DNA from: Pseudomonas sp. Au-Pse12 | GTDB lineage: Bacteria; Pseudomonadota; Gammaproteobacteria; Pseudomonadales; Pseudomonadaceae | Assembly (NCBI RefSeq): GCF_021341665.1 | Contig: NZ_JAJTTH010000014.1 | Span: 82,961 to 146,960, forward strand | DNA: 64,000 bases | Reading direction: 5' to 3' | Shown here: positions 1-8,301 of the stretch, one piece after another | Layout: every line of letters starts with the position of its first letter | How positions within the stretch are numbered: the stretch's first letter is position 1 | Position numbers and translations under genes: made by a program | Notes under the pieces: model-generated | What the model saw: only the letters and a program-made list of their open reading frames with translations | Told to the model about the DNA's origin: nothing | Database searches by the model: none

Positions 1-2591
1 AGGTCGGCGGTCGGCGCGTTGTTGTCGTCCAGCAGTCGGTGCAGGGGTTCGAAGCGGCTTTGCAGGGTCTTCTTCGCGGTGTCCGGGAGCTTCTTCAGTA
101 GCGCGTCCTGGGCCTTGCCCGCCGCCGCCACGGCGACCTTGCCCAGGGCCCCGCCACCGACCGCCTTGCCGGCAGTCTCGGCCAGTTCGTCAGTGGGCTC
201 GGCCAGCACCGGGAAGCGCGTGTTCTCGCGCACCTCCACCAGCAACTGCACGATCGGCGAGTTGGCCGAGGTCAGGCCCGCCACCTGGTCCGCGCCTTCG
301 GCTGCGTCGGTGATGGGTTCCAGGAGCACCCGGCCCACGGCCTCGCCCCAATGGTTGGCGTAGTCGCGAAAGTACAGTTGCTCCAGCTTGACCATCAGCT
401 GGCGCAGGTCCATGCCGCTGATGTCGCTGCCCTCGCCCAGCACCCAGTTGTCATGCAGGATCTCGTTCACCAGGCTGGCGCCCTTGATCGAGAAATACTG
501 CTGGTAGCCCTGCTGGGTGTAGAAGCCCGGGATCACGTAGTCGGCGCCCACCAGCAAGCCGCCCTGGGGGCCCAGGTTCTGGCTCAGGCGATAGTCCGGC
601 AGGCTCCGGGCCTGTTCGCGCAGCACCCGGTAGATCACGTCGGCCAGGGATTCGCTGCGCAGCACCTGGCGCGCCTGGGCCACCAACCGGTCGTTCAGCG
701 GGTAGCTGAACGGCTGTTGCAACAGGCGCTCGAAATGCTGGTTGAGACCGTTCTGTACCGTGCTGTTGCCGGTGTAGCGCCGCGACCAGTCGGCCGCCAC
801 CCAATCCTGCAGCCAGCTCGGGTCGCGACGTTGCTCAAGGTTGAGCATCAGGTAGGCCCGCAGGCTGTTGAGCAGGCGCTCGCGGTCCTTGAGGTTGGCG
901 CGGATCTGCCCTTCGAGCATCTGCGCCACCCGGGGCAGCAACTGCTCTTGCAGCTCGCGCTCATAGGCGGCCCGCAGCAGCGGGTTGCTGGCCTCGCCCT
1001 GATACAGGCCGCTGCGTTCATGCAGCGCCACCTCGCCCTTGGGCGGGAATACCTGGGTCGCCTGGTAACTCAGGTCCAGCGCCTTGAGCGCGGCCATGGC
1101 ATCGCTCTGGGCGTTCAGGGAGGCGCGTTGCGCCGTCCATTGCTGGGCCAGTTCGCGCAACTGCTCCAGGCGCCCGTGGTTGGCCGAAAAGCCCGTGGCC
1201 CACACCAGCCCGAACAGCCCGAGGGAGCCCAGCGCCCCCAGGTACAGGGCGCGCTGGCCCCAATGAATGCGCCGTCGCTCGCCCTGCTGCAGGCCGGCAA
1301 GGTCGGCTTCGGGGAAGATCACCTGGCTCAGCAGGTGATGGATAAACCGCGAACGGCCGTTGTGCAGGGTTGGCAGCACGGCGCTTTCCAGGCCCAGCTT
1401 GGCGCCAATAGCGGCGGTATCCGGGTCGAGCTGTTGGCTCAGGTGCGGCGCGCTGGTGAGGTAGAAGCCGCGCAACTGGCTGGCGCGCTGGTAGCGGTTG
1501 CCGGTGAAGGCCATGTCGACGAACAGGCACAAGCGCTCGCCGATCAACCCCAGCTGGTGCGGAAAATCGAGGATCCGCCCGCGGCGCTGGGTATCGCGCT
1601 CCTGGTGCATGCGCATGATCATCTGGCTGTTGAGCCGTCGCAGCAGGTCTTCGAACTCGCCCCGCAGCACCGCCACATCGGTGCCGTCCTGTTCCTTGCC
1701 AAAGCTCGCGCCAAACACCTGGTCGCTGTCCTCGCGGCTCAACTGGTCGAAGAACTCGTCGAAGCCGAGCAACTGGTCGGCCTTGCTCAACACCAGGTAC
1801 ACCGGCAGGTCCACGCGCAGCTTCTGCTGCACGTCCTGCAGGCGGCTGCGCACCTGGCGCGCCAACACCTCCAGGGCTTTCTCGTCGCCGCCCTGCAACA
1901 CCTCCACCGGCAGGGTCAGCAGCACGCCGTTGAGCGGGCGGTTGCGCCGCCGGCTGCGCAGCAGTTCCAGCAGGGTGTTCCAGGCATGGCTGTCGACTTC
2001 GCCATCGGGATGGGTGAGGTAGCGCCCGGCCGTGTCGATCAGCACCCCATCCTCGGCGAAATACCAGTCGCAATGGGCACTGCCCTGGGTGTCGCGGGTC
2101 AGCTTGCGCTCAATGCGGTTAAGGGGAAACTCCAGGCCGGAAAAGTCCAGCAGGCTGGTCTTGCCGCTGCCCTGGGGGCCGATCAGCAAGTACCAGGGCA
2201 AGTCATCGCGCCAGTGCTCGCTGCGCCCGCGGTACAGGCTGGAAGTCTTCAGCGTGCGCAGCGCGTCCTTGAAACGGCTGCGCAGCTCTTTCTGCTCCTC
2301 GTCGATGCGCTGTTCTCGCTGCAGGCTTTCCTGGCCTTCCTCGCTCTGCTCCAGGGCGCTCTTGCGCACCCCGACGCGCCAACTGACAAACACCATGCTC
2401 AAGCCCCAGACCAGGCACAACACGCTGATGGTCAAGAGGCGCGAGGTGGCGCTTTCCCAGAACCGGTAATCGTCCACCGCCAGCAGCGGCCCGACGAACC
2501 ACACCACGAGCGCCACCAGCACTACCAGCAACAGGGTCCAGACCCAGGTCCGGGCGAGGAACGCGATGGTTTTCTTCCATAGAGTCTTCAT
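1..2591 (-). CDS. tssM: TssM (IcmF/VasK) T6SS inner-membrane protein, 3' end outside window
   Basis: TssM with TssL and TssJ forms the envelope-spanning membrane complex of the type VI secretion system. About 863 codons are present; the C-terminal part lies beyond the left edge (the family is usually 1100-1200 aa). Two N-terminal membrane segments lie at about residues 9-33 and 45-65 and a third near 436-458, with the large periplasmic domain following. A Walker A motif GPQGSGKT sits at about residues 138-145, so this is the NTPase-type TssM. The ATG overlaps the tssL stop by 4 bp (ATGA), which indicates translational coupling. In P. aeruginosa HSI-II the next genes would be stp1/stk1, which cannot be seen here. 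Identification is firm from domain layout and gene order. Confidence 0.95.
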   Translation of the reverse strand, partial: MKTLWKKTIAFLARTWVWTLLLVVLVALVVWFVGPLLAVDDYRFWESATSRLLTISVLCLVWGLSMVFVSWRVGVRKSALEQSEEGQESLQREQRIDEEQKELRSRFKDALRTLKTSSLYRGRSEHWRDDLPWYLLIGPQGSGKTSLLDFSGLEFPLNRIERKLTRDTQGSAHCDWYFAEDGVLIDTAGRYLTHPDGEVDSHAWNTLLELLRSRRRNRPLNGVLLTLPVEVLQGGDEKALEVLARQVRSRLQDVQQKLRVDLPVYLVLSKADQLLGFDEFFDQLSREDSDQVFGASFGKEQDGTDVAVLRGEFEDLLRRLNSQMIMRMHQERDTQRRGRILDFPHQLGLIGERLCLFVDMAFTGNRYQRASQLRGFYLTSAPHLSQQLDPDTAAIGAKLGLESAVLPTLHNGRSRFIHHLLSQVIFPEADLAGLQQGERRRIHWGQRALYLGALGSLGLFGLVWATGFSANHGRLEQLRELAQQWTAQRASLNAQSDAMAALKALDLSYQATQVFPPKGEVALHERSGLYQGEASNPLLRAAYERELQEQLLPRVAQMLEGQIRANLKDRERLLNSLRAYLMLNLEQRRDPSWLQDWVAADWSRRYTGNSTVQNGLNQHFERLLQQPFSYPLNDRLVAQARQVLRSESLADVIYRVLREQARSLPDYRLSQNLGPQGGLLVGADYVIPGFYTQQGYQQYFSIKGASLVNEILHDNWVLGEGSDISGMDLRQLMVKLEQLYFRDYANHWGEAVGRVLLEPITDAAEGADQVAGLTSANSPIVQLLVEVRENTRFPVLAEPTDELAETAGKAVGGGALGKVAVAAAGKAQDALLKKLPDTAKKTLQSRFEPLHRLLDDNNAPTAD

Positions 2592-3475
2592 TGCAGTTTC
2601 CCGTCTTGCGGCTGGCTCGCGAGCGGAGCCGAATCAAGCTGCCGATAAGGTTGCAGCACCGTCTCGCGCTGCTCGGCCAGCACCCAGGCGAAGCCCGAAT
2701 ACATCACCACCAGGCTCACCAGGGTGAACAGCGCCACCGTCCACCCGGGCACGATGCGCACCAGGCTCGGGCGCTGCTGGCCAAAGCCCTGCCACTGCGG
2801 CGACAGCTCCCGGGGCACGTCGCCGCGCAACTGGCGGATCTGCCGGTACAGCGCGTCGCGAATGCCTTCGAGTTCCAGCACCCCGCGCGCCATGACCCGG
2901 TACTTGCCCTCGAACCCCAGGGACAGGCACAGGTACATCAGCTCCAGCATCGGCAAGTGGCGCACCGGGTTGCGGGTCATCTGTTCAAGCAGCTGGAAGA
3001 CCTTCTCGCCGCCGAACGTCTCGCTGTGAAAATGGCTCAGCAGGCTCATCTGCGACCATTCGCTTTCATTGCCCCAGGTGGTGGTCACCACCGCCTCGTC
3101 CACCACCGTGCAGAGCACGTAGCGGGCGCTCATGACCTGCCCGCCGTCGGCGCCGTTGTGCAGCGCCCGGGCCTCGAACTGCTTGACCCCGGCGCTCAGT
3201 TGCTGGTTGAGGGCGAGCATGTCTTCGCTGTTGACGCTGTGCTTGAGCCGCACCACTTCCGACAGCAGTTCGGAGGCCGCCGCCACCAGCGCATTGAGGC
3301 TGACGTTGAAAGCCTGTGCCGGTTGCAGGCGCGCGGCGTAGATCATCCGCTCCTCCAGCTGTTCGAAACGCGGCGGCGCGGCGAAATCGGTCAGTGCGGC
3401 GGGGCCGGCGTGCGGTTCCTGGCGATCGAGGAGGACGGTCTTGTCATCCCCGCGGTATTCCCTGTCCTTGATCAT
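2588..3475 (-). CDS. tssL: TssL (DotU) T6SS inner-membrane protein
   Basis: 295 aa, DotU family. TssL is anchored by one C-terminal membrane helix (about residues 244-266, rich in V/L/F) with a cytosolic hook-shaped N-terminal domain that contacts TssK and TssM. The DotU core shows in the sequence around the segments TTWGNESEWS and LELMYLCLSLGFEGKYR. A short 29-residue tail follows the helix and there is no peptidoglycan-binding OmpA domain, so any cell-wall anchoring must come from another protein. It lies 5 bp after tssK and overlaps tssM by 4 bp. Confidence 0.95.
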   Translation of the reverse strand: MIKDREYRGDDKTVLLDRQEPHAGPAALTDFAAPPRFEQLEERMIYAARLQPAQAFNVSLNALVAAASELLSEVVRLKHSVNSEDMLALNQQLSAGVKQFEARALHNGADGGQVMSARYVLCTVVDEAVVTTTWGNESEWSQMSLLSHFHSETFGGEKVFQLLEQMTRNPVRHLPMLELMYLCLSLGFEGKYRVMARGVLELEGIRDALYRQIRQLRGDVPRELSPQWQGFGQQRPSLVRIVPGWTVALFTLVSLVVMYSGFAWVLAEQRETVLQPYRQLDSAPLASQPQDGKLQ

Positions 3476-3480
3476 GGCGC

Positions 3481-4812
3481 TCAGTTCCTGATGGCCCAGA
3501 ATTTCAGCTCCAGCTCGGAAAACTCACCGGAAACGTGGAAGGCGAAGCCCCCGGAGCGTTCCAGCTGCGTCAGTTCCTGGGCGCTGAATTCGAGAATGAA
3601 ATAGGTTTTGCTGGAGTGGAACGGGATCTGCCGTGGCGCCACCGACAGCGGTTTGACCTTGATCCCCGGCAGGTGCAGGTTGACCAGCTGGCGGATGTTC
3701 TCCACCGGGCCGACCTTGAGGTGGGCCGGCAGGCGGTGCCGCAGTTCCTCGGTGTCGCAGTTGGCGCTGGCGGCAAGGACGAACGAGGACGACTCCAGCA
3801 GGGTGTGGTCGTTCAGCGCCGCCACCAGGATCCCGTACTGGCGCTCCTGCAACAGCAGTTCGATGGCGTGCTGCTCCAGGACCATCGACAGCACCTGGCG
3901 GATCGCATCCATCAGGCTGCGAAAGCTCGCGCCCTGGTCGCTGTGCTGGTAGCGCGTGTCCAGGCGCGGGCGCTTGCTCTCGCTGGAGAAGGTCGACAGG
4001 TCGCCAAGCATGCTCAGCAGGCTGCGATACAGCTCCTCCGGGTGCACCTGCTCCAGGTCCAGGTAGTGGCGCAGCAGCACTTCGGTGCGGTTGATCAGTT
4101 GCAGCATCATGAAGTCGCCCACCTCGGCGCCACCGACCTTGCCGTTGGAACGGATTCTTTCGGCAATGGTGTCGCCACGGTGCGCGAGCATGCTGATCAC
4201 CTCCTTCAGGCACGACAGCAGGTAGGCGCTGGCGTGGGTCTGGATGAAGGTCGGGAAAAAATCGCCGTCGAGGCTGATCACCCCTTCGGCATTGCTGCCC
4301 TGGATCTCGCAGACCTTGAGCTTGACGTAGGCCTGGTCGCTTTGCTGCTCGCCGAGCAACAGGCGGAAATCCGGCCGGCCACAGCTGATCTGGCTGCTGG
4401 AGTCGTCGTCGGCATTGGAGTCGGCGACTTGCGCCTCATAGGTGATGTAGCGCGCCAGCACATCGGACTGCTCGGCGCGGCGCGCCTCGATGTGGTTGCC
4501 GGTCACCAGCGGCAGCGCCAGGTACACCGAGGTCTTGCTGGTGTTGGCCGGCACGTCCAGCGCCAGCGGCTCGCTGCTGTCGCCCAGGGCGAACAGCGAA
4601 CCGTCGGGCAGGATGCCCTCGGCCTGGCTGATCACCAGCTTGCCCATGTTCAGGTACTGCAGGTCGATTTCCAGCCCGAGAAAGCCCCAGGTGTAACTGC
4701 CCAGCAACTGGGTGCGGGTCTTGAGCTGGTGGTCGAAGTAACGATCGTTGTGCTGGAAGTGCTGGGGCCGCAGGAGCATGCCTTCCTGCCAGATCACCTT
4801 GTGCTCGTTCAT
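3481..4812 (-). CDS. tssK: TssK T6SS baseplate adaptor
   Basis: 443 aa, full length for TssK. The protein links the phage-like baseplate (TssEFG) to the membrane complex (TssL/M). The family hallmark start is present: VIWQEGMLLRPQHFQ near residues 6-20. The C-terminal end carries the conserved domain ending with FHVSGEFSELELKFWAIRN. The start ATG overlaps the tssJ stop (ATGA) and is preceded by a GGGGGAGCG ribosome-binding site. Confidence 0.95.
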   Translation of the reverse strand: MNEHKVIWQEGMLLRPQHFQHNDRYFDHQLKTRTQLLGSYTWGFLGLEIDLQYLNMGKLVISQAEGILPDGSLFALGDSSEPLALDVPANTSKTSVYLALPLVTGNHIEARRAEQSDVLARYITYEAQVADSNADDDSSSQISCGRPDFRLLLGEQQSDQAYVKLKVCEIQGSNAEGVISLDGDFFPTFIQTHASAYLLSCLKEVISMLAHRGDTIAERIRSNGKVGGAEVGDFMMLQLINRTEVLLRHYLDLEQVHPEELYRSLLSMLGDLSTFSSESKRPRLDTRYQHSDQGASFRSLMDAIRQVLSMVLEQHAIELLLQERQYGILVAALNDHTLLESSSFVLAASANCDTEELRHRLPAHLKVGPVENIRQLVNLHLPGIKVKPLSVAPRQIPFHSSKTYFILEFSAQELTQLERSGGFAFHVSGEFSELELKFWAIRN

Positions 4813-5312
4813 GGTCGCTCCCCCGCCTGGGCCAGGGTTTGCAGGCGGTTGCGGATGCCCGCCTGATCGAGGATCAGCTCACTGCGGGTGACATCCATGG
4901 CGGTGATCGGGATCACGTAGCGCCAGCGGGTTTCCGGCAGGTCGCGGTAGGCGGCCAGCACCCCGACATAACGGCTTTGGCTGTCGACGCTGAGCTTGAG
5001 GTCGACGCTCTCCCCCGGACGCAGCTCCAGTTCCTCGCTGGCCACCAGGTCCGGCGCCAGCGCCTCCTTGGCCCGCTCGTAGAGGCTGAAGAAGTCGGCG
5101 TTTTCAAAGGCCACCGGGTGCTTGAGTTCCATCAGCCGCACCACGATGGGCGACGGCCGGCCATTGAGGTCGGGGTTCAGTTGGTCACTGGCGGTCAACC
5201 TGAGGTCGAGCTTGGTCAGGCTGGAATACGGCGACAGTGAGGTGCACGCGGAGACCAGCAGCAGCGCGAGCAGGGTCGCGGTGTGCAGTACTAAGGCCTT
5301 GCAGCGGGACAT
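4809..5312 (-). CDS. tssJ: TssJ (SciN/Lip) T6SS outer-membrane lipoprotein
   Basis: 167 aa. The signal peptide ends in a lipobox LVSAC with the acylated Cys at residue 23; the next residues are TS rather than Asp, so outer-membrane retention is expected. The rest is the small beta-sandwich of TssJ that binds the TssM periplasmic domain. An ATG at 5321 would give a 4-bp overlap with fha, but its Shine-Dalgarno would directly abut the codon. The ATG at 5312 has AAGGA eight bases upstream and is preferred. The gene overlaps tssK by 4 bp. Confidence 0.92.
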   Translation of the reverse strand: MSRCKALVLHTATLLALLLVSACTSLSPYSSLTKLDLRLTASDQLNPDLNGRPSPIVVRLMELKHPVAFENADFFSLYERAKEALAPDLVASEELELRPGESVDLKLSVDSQSRYVGVLAAYRDLPETRWRYVIPITAMDVTRSELILDQAGIRNRLQTLAQAGERP

Positions 5313-5317
5313 GGGGG

Positions 5318-6520
5318 TCATCCTTGATGGGCTTCGGTGTTGAGGGTGGAGATCAGCCGGTGCTGCTCCTCGTAGGCCTGGGCAAAATCCCGGGCCAGCA
5401 GGCGCTCGCTCCAGTCATTGTCCTGACGCAGGTTGTGGTGATAGCGCAGGTACGCCCGCCAGTAGCGAGCGGAACTGGCCAGCCAGGGCTGCTTGCCGTC
5501 TCGCTCGAAGCGCAAGACCAGCTGTTGTGGCGAGAAATGCTCCAGGGTGCTGCGCACCGCCGCGCGACTGGCGGCCAGCAGCGCCACCTGATGCGCCTGC
5601 AGATCGCCAAAGGCCCGGGCGATGGCTTGCGGCGCGGGTAACTGCCCAGGCTTGTCGTCCAGCAGCAACCGGCCCAGGGCTTCACTGGCGTCGACGGCGA
5701 AACGCAGCGGGTTCTTGCCGGCGCTCTGGACCACGGTCTGCGCCAGGCGCAGTTCGTTTTTCAATTCACTGCGGGTGCGCAGGCTCTGCTGCAGGCCGCC
5801 GATGCTCTGTTTGAGCAGCGCCGCCGCCTGGATCGCCAGGGTTTCCCTGGCCTGCGCATCAAGCCCCTTGAGCGACACCCCGAGGGCGTTGCCGAACTGC
5901 TCCCAGAACAGCTCGCCGGGGCCGCCGGGGACGGCCGGCGAAGGTGCTGGTGCCACGGCCGCAGCAGGCGCCACCAGTTCGGGCACCAGCAGGCTCTCGG
6001 TGTCGATCCGCGCATAGTCGGCAAAGGACCGCGGGGCCTGGGGCGGGCTGCGCAGGATCGCCAGCGGATCCTGCTCGCGTGCGCCCTGCTCTTCCTGCGC
6101 CAGGGCCACCAGCGGGTCGAGGTGGATAAAGGCGTCATCCGGAATGACGCTGCCCGCCGGCAGCGGCCGCCCCACTTCGGTAGCCAGATCCTCGCCCAGT
6201 GGCACCAGCCGCGCGCGAATCCCGAAGCCCCCCAGCTCATAGGTGCTGCCATGCTCGATGCGCAAGGCCTCGCCCTTGCGCAGGCGCGCGCCGCTGTCCT
6301 TGAGGACGATGCCGTTACTGCTGGTGTCGGTGAGAAAGAACGCCCCCTCGCGATAACTGACCCGGGCGTGATAGTTGGACAGGTGACGCTTGCCGTCGGC
6401 GATCACCCAGTCGCAATCCTCGCCGCGACCGATGACACCACCGCGGCGCCTGAAAGTCTTGCTGACGCTCTCGGCAGGCAGGCGCTGCGGCGGATCGAGC
6501 ATTTCAAAAACCAGTTCCAT
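5318..6520 (-). CDS. fha: T6SS-associated FHA-domain protein (Fha/TagH)
   Basis: 400 aa. An N-terminal forkhead-associated domain (about residues 15-105) carries the phosphothreonine-binding features GRGEDCDWV, RHLSNYHARV and SSNGI. A Pro/Ala-rich linker around residues 180-200 leads to the TagH C-terminal domain. In HSI-II of P. aeruginosa, Fha2 is the phosphorylation target of the Stk1/Stp1 pair, whose genes would lie beyond the left edge. The frame is open to a GTG at 6541, but the ATG at 6520 has AAGGAG seven bases upstream and fits the family start MELVFEML. Confidence 0.92.
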   Translation of the reverse strand: MELVFEMLDPPQRLPAESVSKTFRRRGGVIGRGEDCDWVIADGKRHLSNYHARVSYREGAFFLTDTSSNGIVLKDSGARLRKGEALRIEHGSTYELGGFGIRARLVPLGEDLATEVGRPLPAGSVIPDDAFIHLDPLVALAQEEQGAREQDPLAILRSPPQAPRSFADYARIDTESLLVPELVAPAAAVAPAPSPAVPGGPGELFWEQFGNALGVSLKGLDAQARETLAIQAAALLKQSIGGLQQSLRTRSELKNELRLAQTVVQSAGKNPLRFAVDASEALGRLLLDDKPGQLPAPQAIARAFGDLQAHQVALLAASRAAVRSTLEHFSPQQLVLRFERDGKQPWLASSARYWRAYLRYHHNLRQDNDWSERLLARDFAQAYEEQHRLISTLNTEAHQG

Positions 6521-6537
6521 GGTGCTGCTCCTTGCGC

Positions 6538-6678
6538 TCACTTGCCGCGATTGACCGTCTGCGGGTCGCCAAGCGGGCGATAGTGGTGGTCGTTGAATTT
6601 GTAGTTACCACTGCAGCCGCTCAGGTGGCCGGAAACCACCAGCAACAGCAGGACCAGGGGCCAGTGACGAACAGGCAT
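6538..6678 (-). CDS. 46-aa T6SS-cluster lipoprotein (OrfX-like)
   Basis: Short lipoprotein of 46 aa. It has a hydrophobic signal sequence and a lipobox LSGC (Cys22), followed by only 24 mature residues rich in Asn/His/Tyr/Asp. The ATG at 6678 has GGAGAT upstream; longer in-frame starts would place charged, Pro-rich sequence before the signal peptide and are unlikely. It sits between sfa and fha, the position of the small orfX (PA1664) in P. aeruginosa HSI-II. Its function is unknown. Location and co-orientation argue for a T6SS role, possibly as an accessory outer-membrane or cell-wall factor. Confidence 0.75.
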   Translation of the reverse strand: MPVRHWPLVLLLLVVSGHLSGCSGNYKFNDHHYRPLGDPQTVNRGK

Positions 6679-6764
6679 CGGCGGATCTCCAGATAAGGGA
6701 AAAGGGCTGCGGCCGCACGGCATGCGCAGGCCGCCGAGCAAGGGTGCACGGGGGGCGGCCGGGC

Positions 6765-8291
6765 TCACTGGTGCACCTCCTGTGGCTCTTCGGGCTGGAG
6801 CTTCAAGCGCGCCAGGCGGTAATGCAGGGCTCGGCGCGACATGCCCAGCTCACGGGCCGCATGGGTACGATTGCCAGCGTGTTTGTGCAGGCACTCCAGC
6901 AGCAGGCCGCGTTCGACCTGCTCCATGCGCAGGCGCAGGTTCAACGATTGCACATCGACCCGCGCAGAGCGCCGCAGCAGCAAGTGTTCGGGGAGCAACT
7001 CGCGGCCCTCACAGAGCAGCACCGCGCGCTCCACCAGGCCCTTGAGCTCGCGCACGTTGCCGGGGAAGGCGTAGGCCCCGAGCATGTGCAGGGCGCTGTC
7101 GGACCAGGCCAGCACCTCGCGCTGCAGGAAGGCGCAGGTCTTGTCGCAGAAGTAGCGCGCCAGGATCGGGATGTCGCCTTCGCGTTCGCGCAAGGCGGGC
7201 AATTCGATGGGGAACTGGCCCAGGCGGTAGTACAGGTCTTCGCGGAACTCGCCGCTGCTCACCAGGGCCGGCAGGTCACGGTGGGTGGCGGCGATGATGC
7301 GCACATCGATCTTGCGGGTGTGGTTGTCGCCCAAGGGGCGGATCTCGCCCTCCTGCAGCACCCGCAACAGCTTGGCTTGCAGGGGCAGCGGCATGTCGCC
7401 GACTTCATCCAGCAGCAGCGTGCCGCCGTCCGCCGCCTCGAACAGGCCGATGCGGTCGCTGTCGGCACCGGTGAACGCACCCTTGCGATAGCCGAACAGC
7501 TCGCTTTCCAGCAGGTGCTCGGGCAACGCCGCGCAGTTCTGCACGATGAAGGGCCGCAAGCGACGCGGGCCGTAATCGTGGATGGCCCGCGCCACCACTT
7601 CCTTGCCGGTGCCGGTCTCGCCCTGAAGCAGGACGGTATAGGGGCTGTGCAGCACCTTGCTGATCAACTGGCAGGTCTGGCGCATCGCCAGGCTCTTGCC
7701 GACCAGGCCGTAGTCACTGGCCCGACGCTGGGCCGCGGGCGCGCCCTGGAGCGCAACCGCACTGCGCTGCCAGCGCTGGCGCAGGCTGAGCTGGGCCAGC
7801 AGGAAGGACCCGGACAGGCCCAGGGAGCCAGCAAAGCCCTGCAACTGGGCAGGGGCGCGACTGGCACACAGCAACAACCCCTGCACCGCACCCTGGGCAT
7901 TGGCCAGGGGCACGCACAACAGGCAATGCCAGGGATCGCCCGCCTCCGGCAGGAAGTCGGTCCGGTACAAGCCGTTCCCCAGGTCCGCCAGGAACAGCAC
8001 GCGGTTCTGGCAGAGGCAGAACTGCAACAATTGTTCGTCGTGGTAGTCCGCCGGCAAGACCTCGGCGGCGCGTGGCGCGCTGCTGCCTTGCAGGTGCTCG
8101 GCGCACAGGCCGAGGTGAGTGTGGGCGGCATCCAGCAGGTACAACTGAGTCAGCTCGCAACCGCTGAGCCGGGCGACGGCCCCAACAAAGTCCGCGAGCA
8201 GGCTGGCCTCGTCCCGGGCATGCCCGAGGTCGCGGTACATCCCCAGCAGGGATTCGGCATAGGCCAGTGGTTGGGCTATCTGGGTAAACAT
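6765..8291 (-). CDS. sfa: Sigma-54-dependent T6SS transcriptional activator (Sfa type)
   Basis: 508 aa. The N-terminal ~200 residues resemble a GAF-like sensory domain. The central AAA+ domain has Walker A GETGTGKE (about 223-230), the sigma-54-contacting loop GAFTGA (about 270), and Walker B LLLDEVGD. A Fis-type helix-turn-helix at the C-terminus contains RTHAARELGMSRRALHYRL. Such Sfa proteins activate RpoN-dependent T6SS promoters; a weak -24/-12-like site lies upstream of tssA. The frame extends to 8315 and would overlap clpV, but the ATG at 8291 has GAGGTG six bases upstream and is chosen. Confidence 0.92.
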   Translation of the reverse strand: MFTQIAQPLAYAESLLGMYRDLGHARDEASLLADFVGAVARLSGCELTQLYLLDAAHTHLGLCAEHLQGSSAPRAAEVLPADYHDEQLLQFCLCQNRVLFLADLGNGLYRTDFLPEAGDPWHCLLCVPLANAQGAVQGLLLCASRAPAQLQGFAGSLGLSGSFLLAQLSLRQRWQRSAVALQGAPAAQRRASDYGLVGKSLAMRQTCQLISKVLHSPYTVLLQGETGTGKEVVARAIHDYGPRRLRPFIVQNCAALPEHLLESELFGYRKGAFTGADSDRIGLFEAADGGTLLLDEVGDMPLPLQAKLLRVLQEGEIRPLGDNHTRKIDVRIIAATHRDLPALVSSGEFREDLYYRLGQFPIELPALREREGDIPILARYFCDKTCAFLQREVLAWSDSALHMLGAYAFPGNVRELKGLVERAVLLCEGRELLPEHLLLRRSARVDVQSLNLRLRMEQVERGLLLECLHKHAGNRTHAARELGMSRRALHYRLARLKLQPEEPQEVHQ

Positions 8292-8301
8292 CGTGGCCAC
8301 C

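Noticed and set aside
351..2582. 743-codon plus-strand frame opposite tssM
   Set aside because: Antisense shadow of tssM. It is low-complexity Gln/Ala/Leu sequence with no recognisable domain, while the other strand has TssM features.
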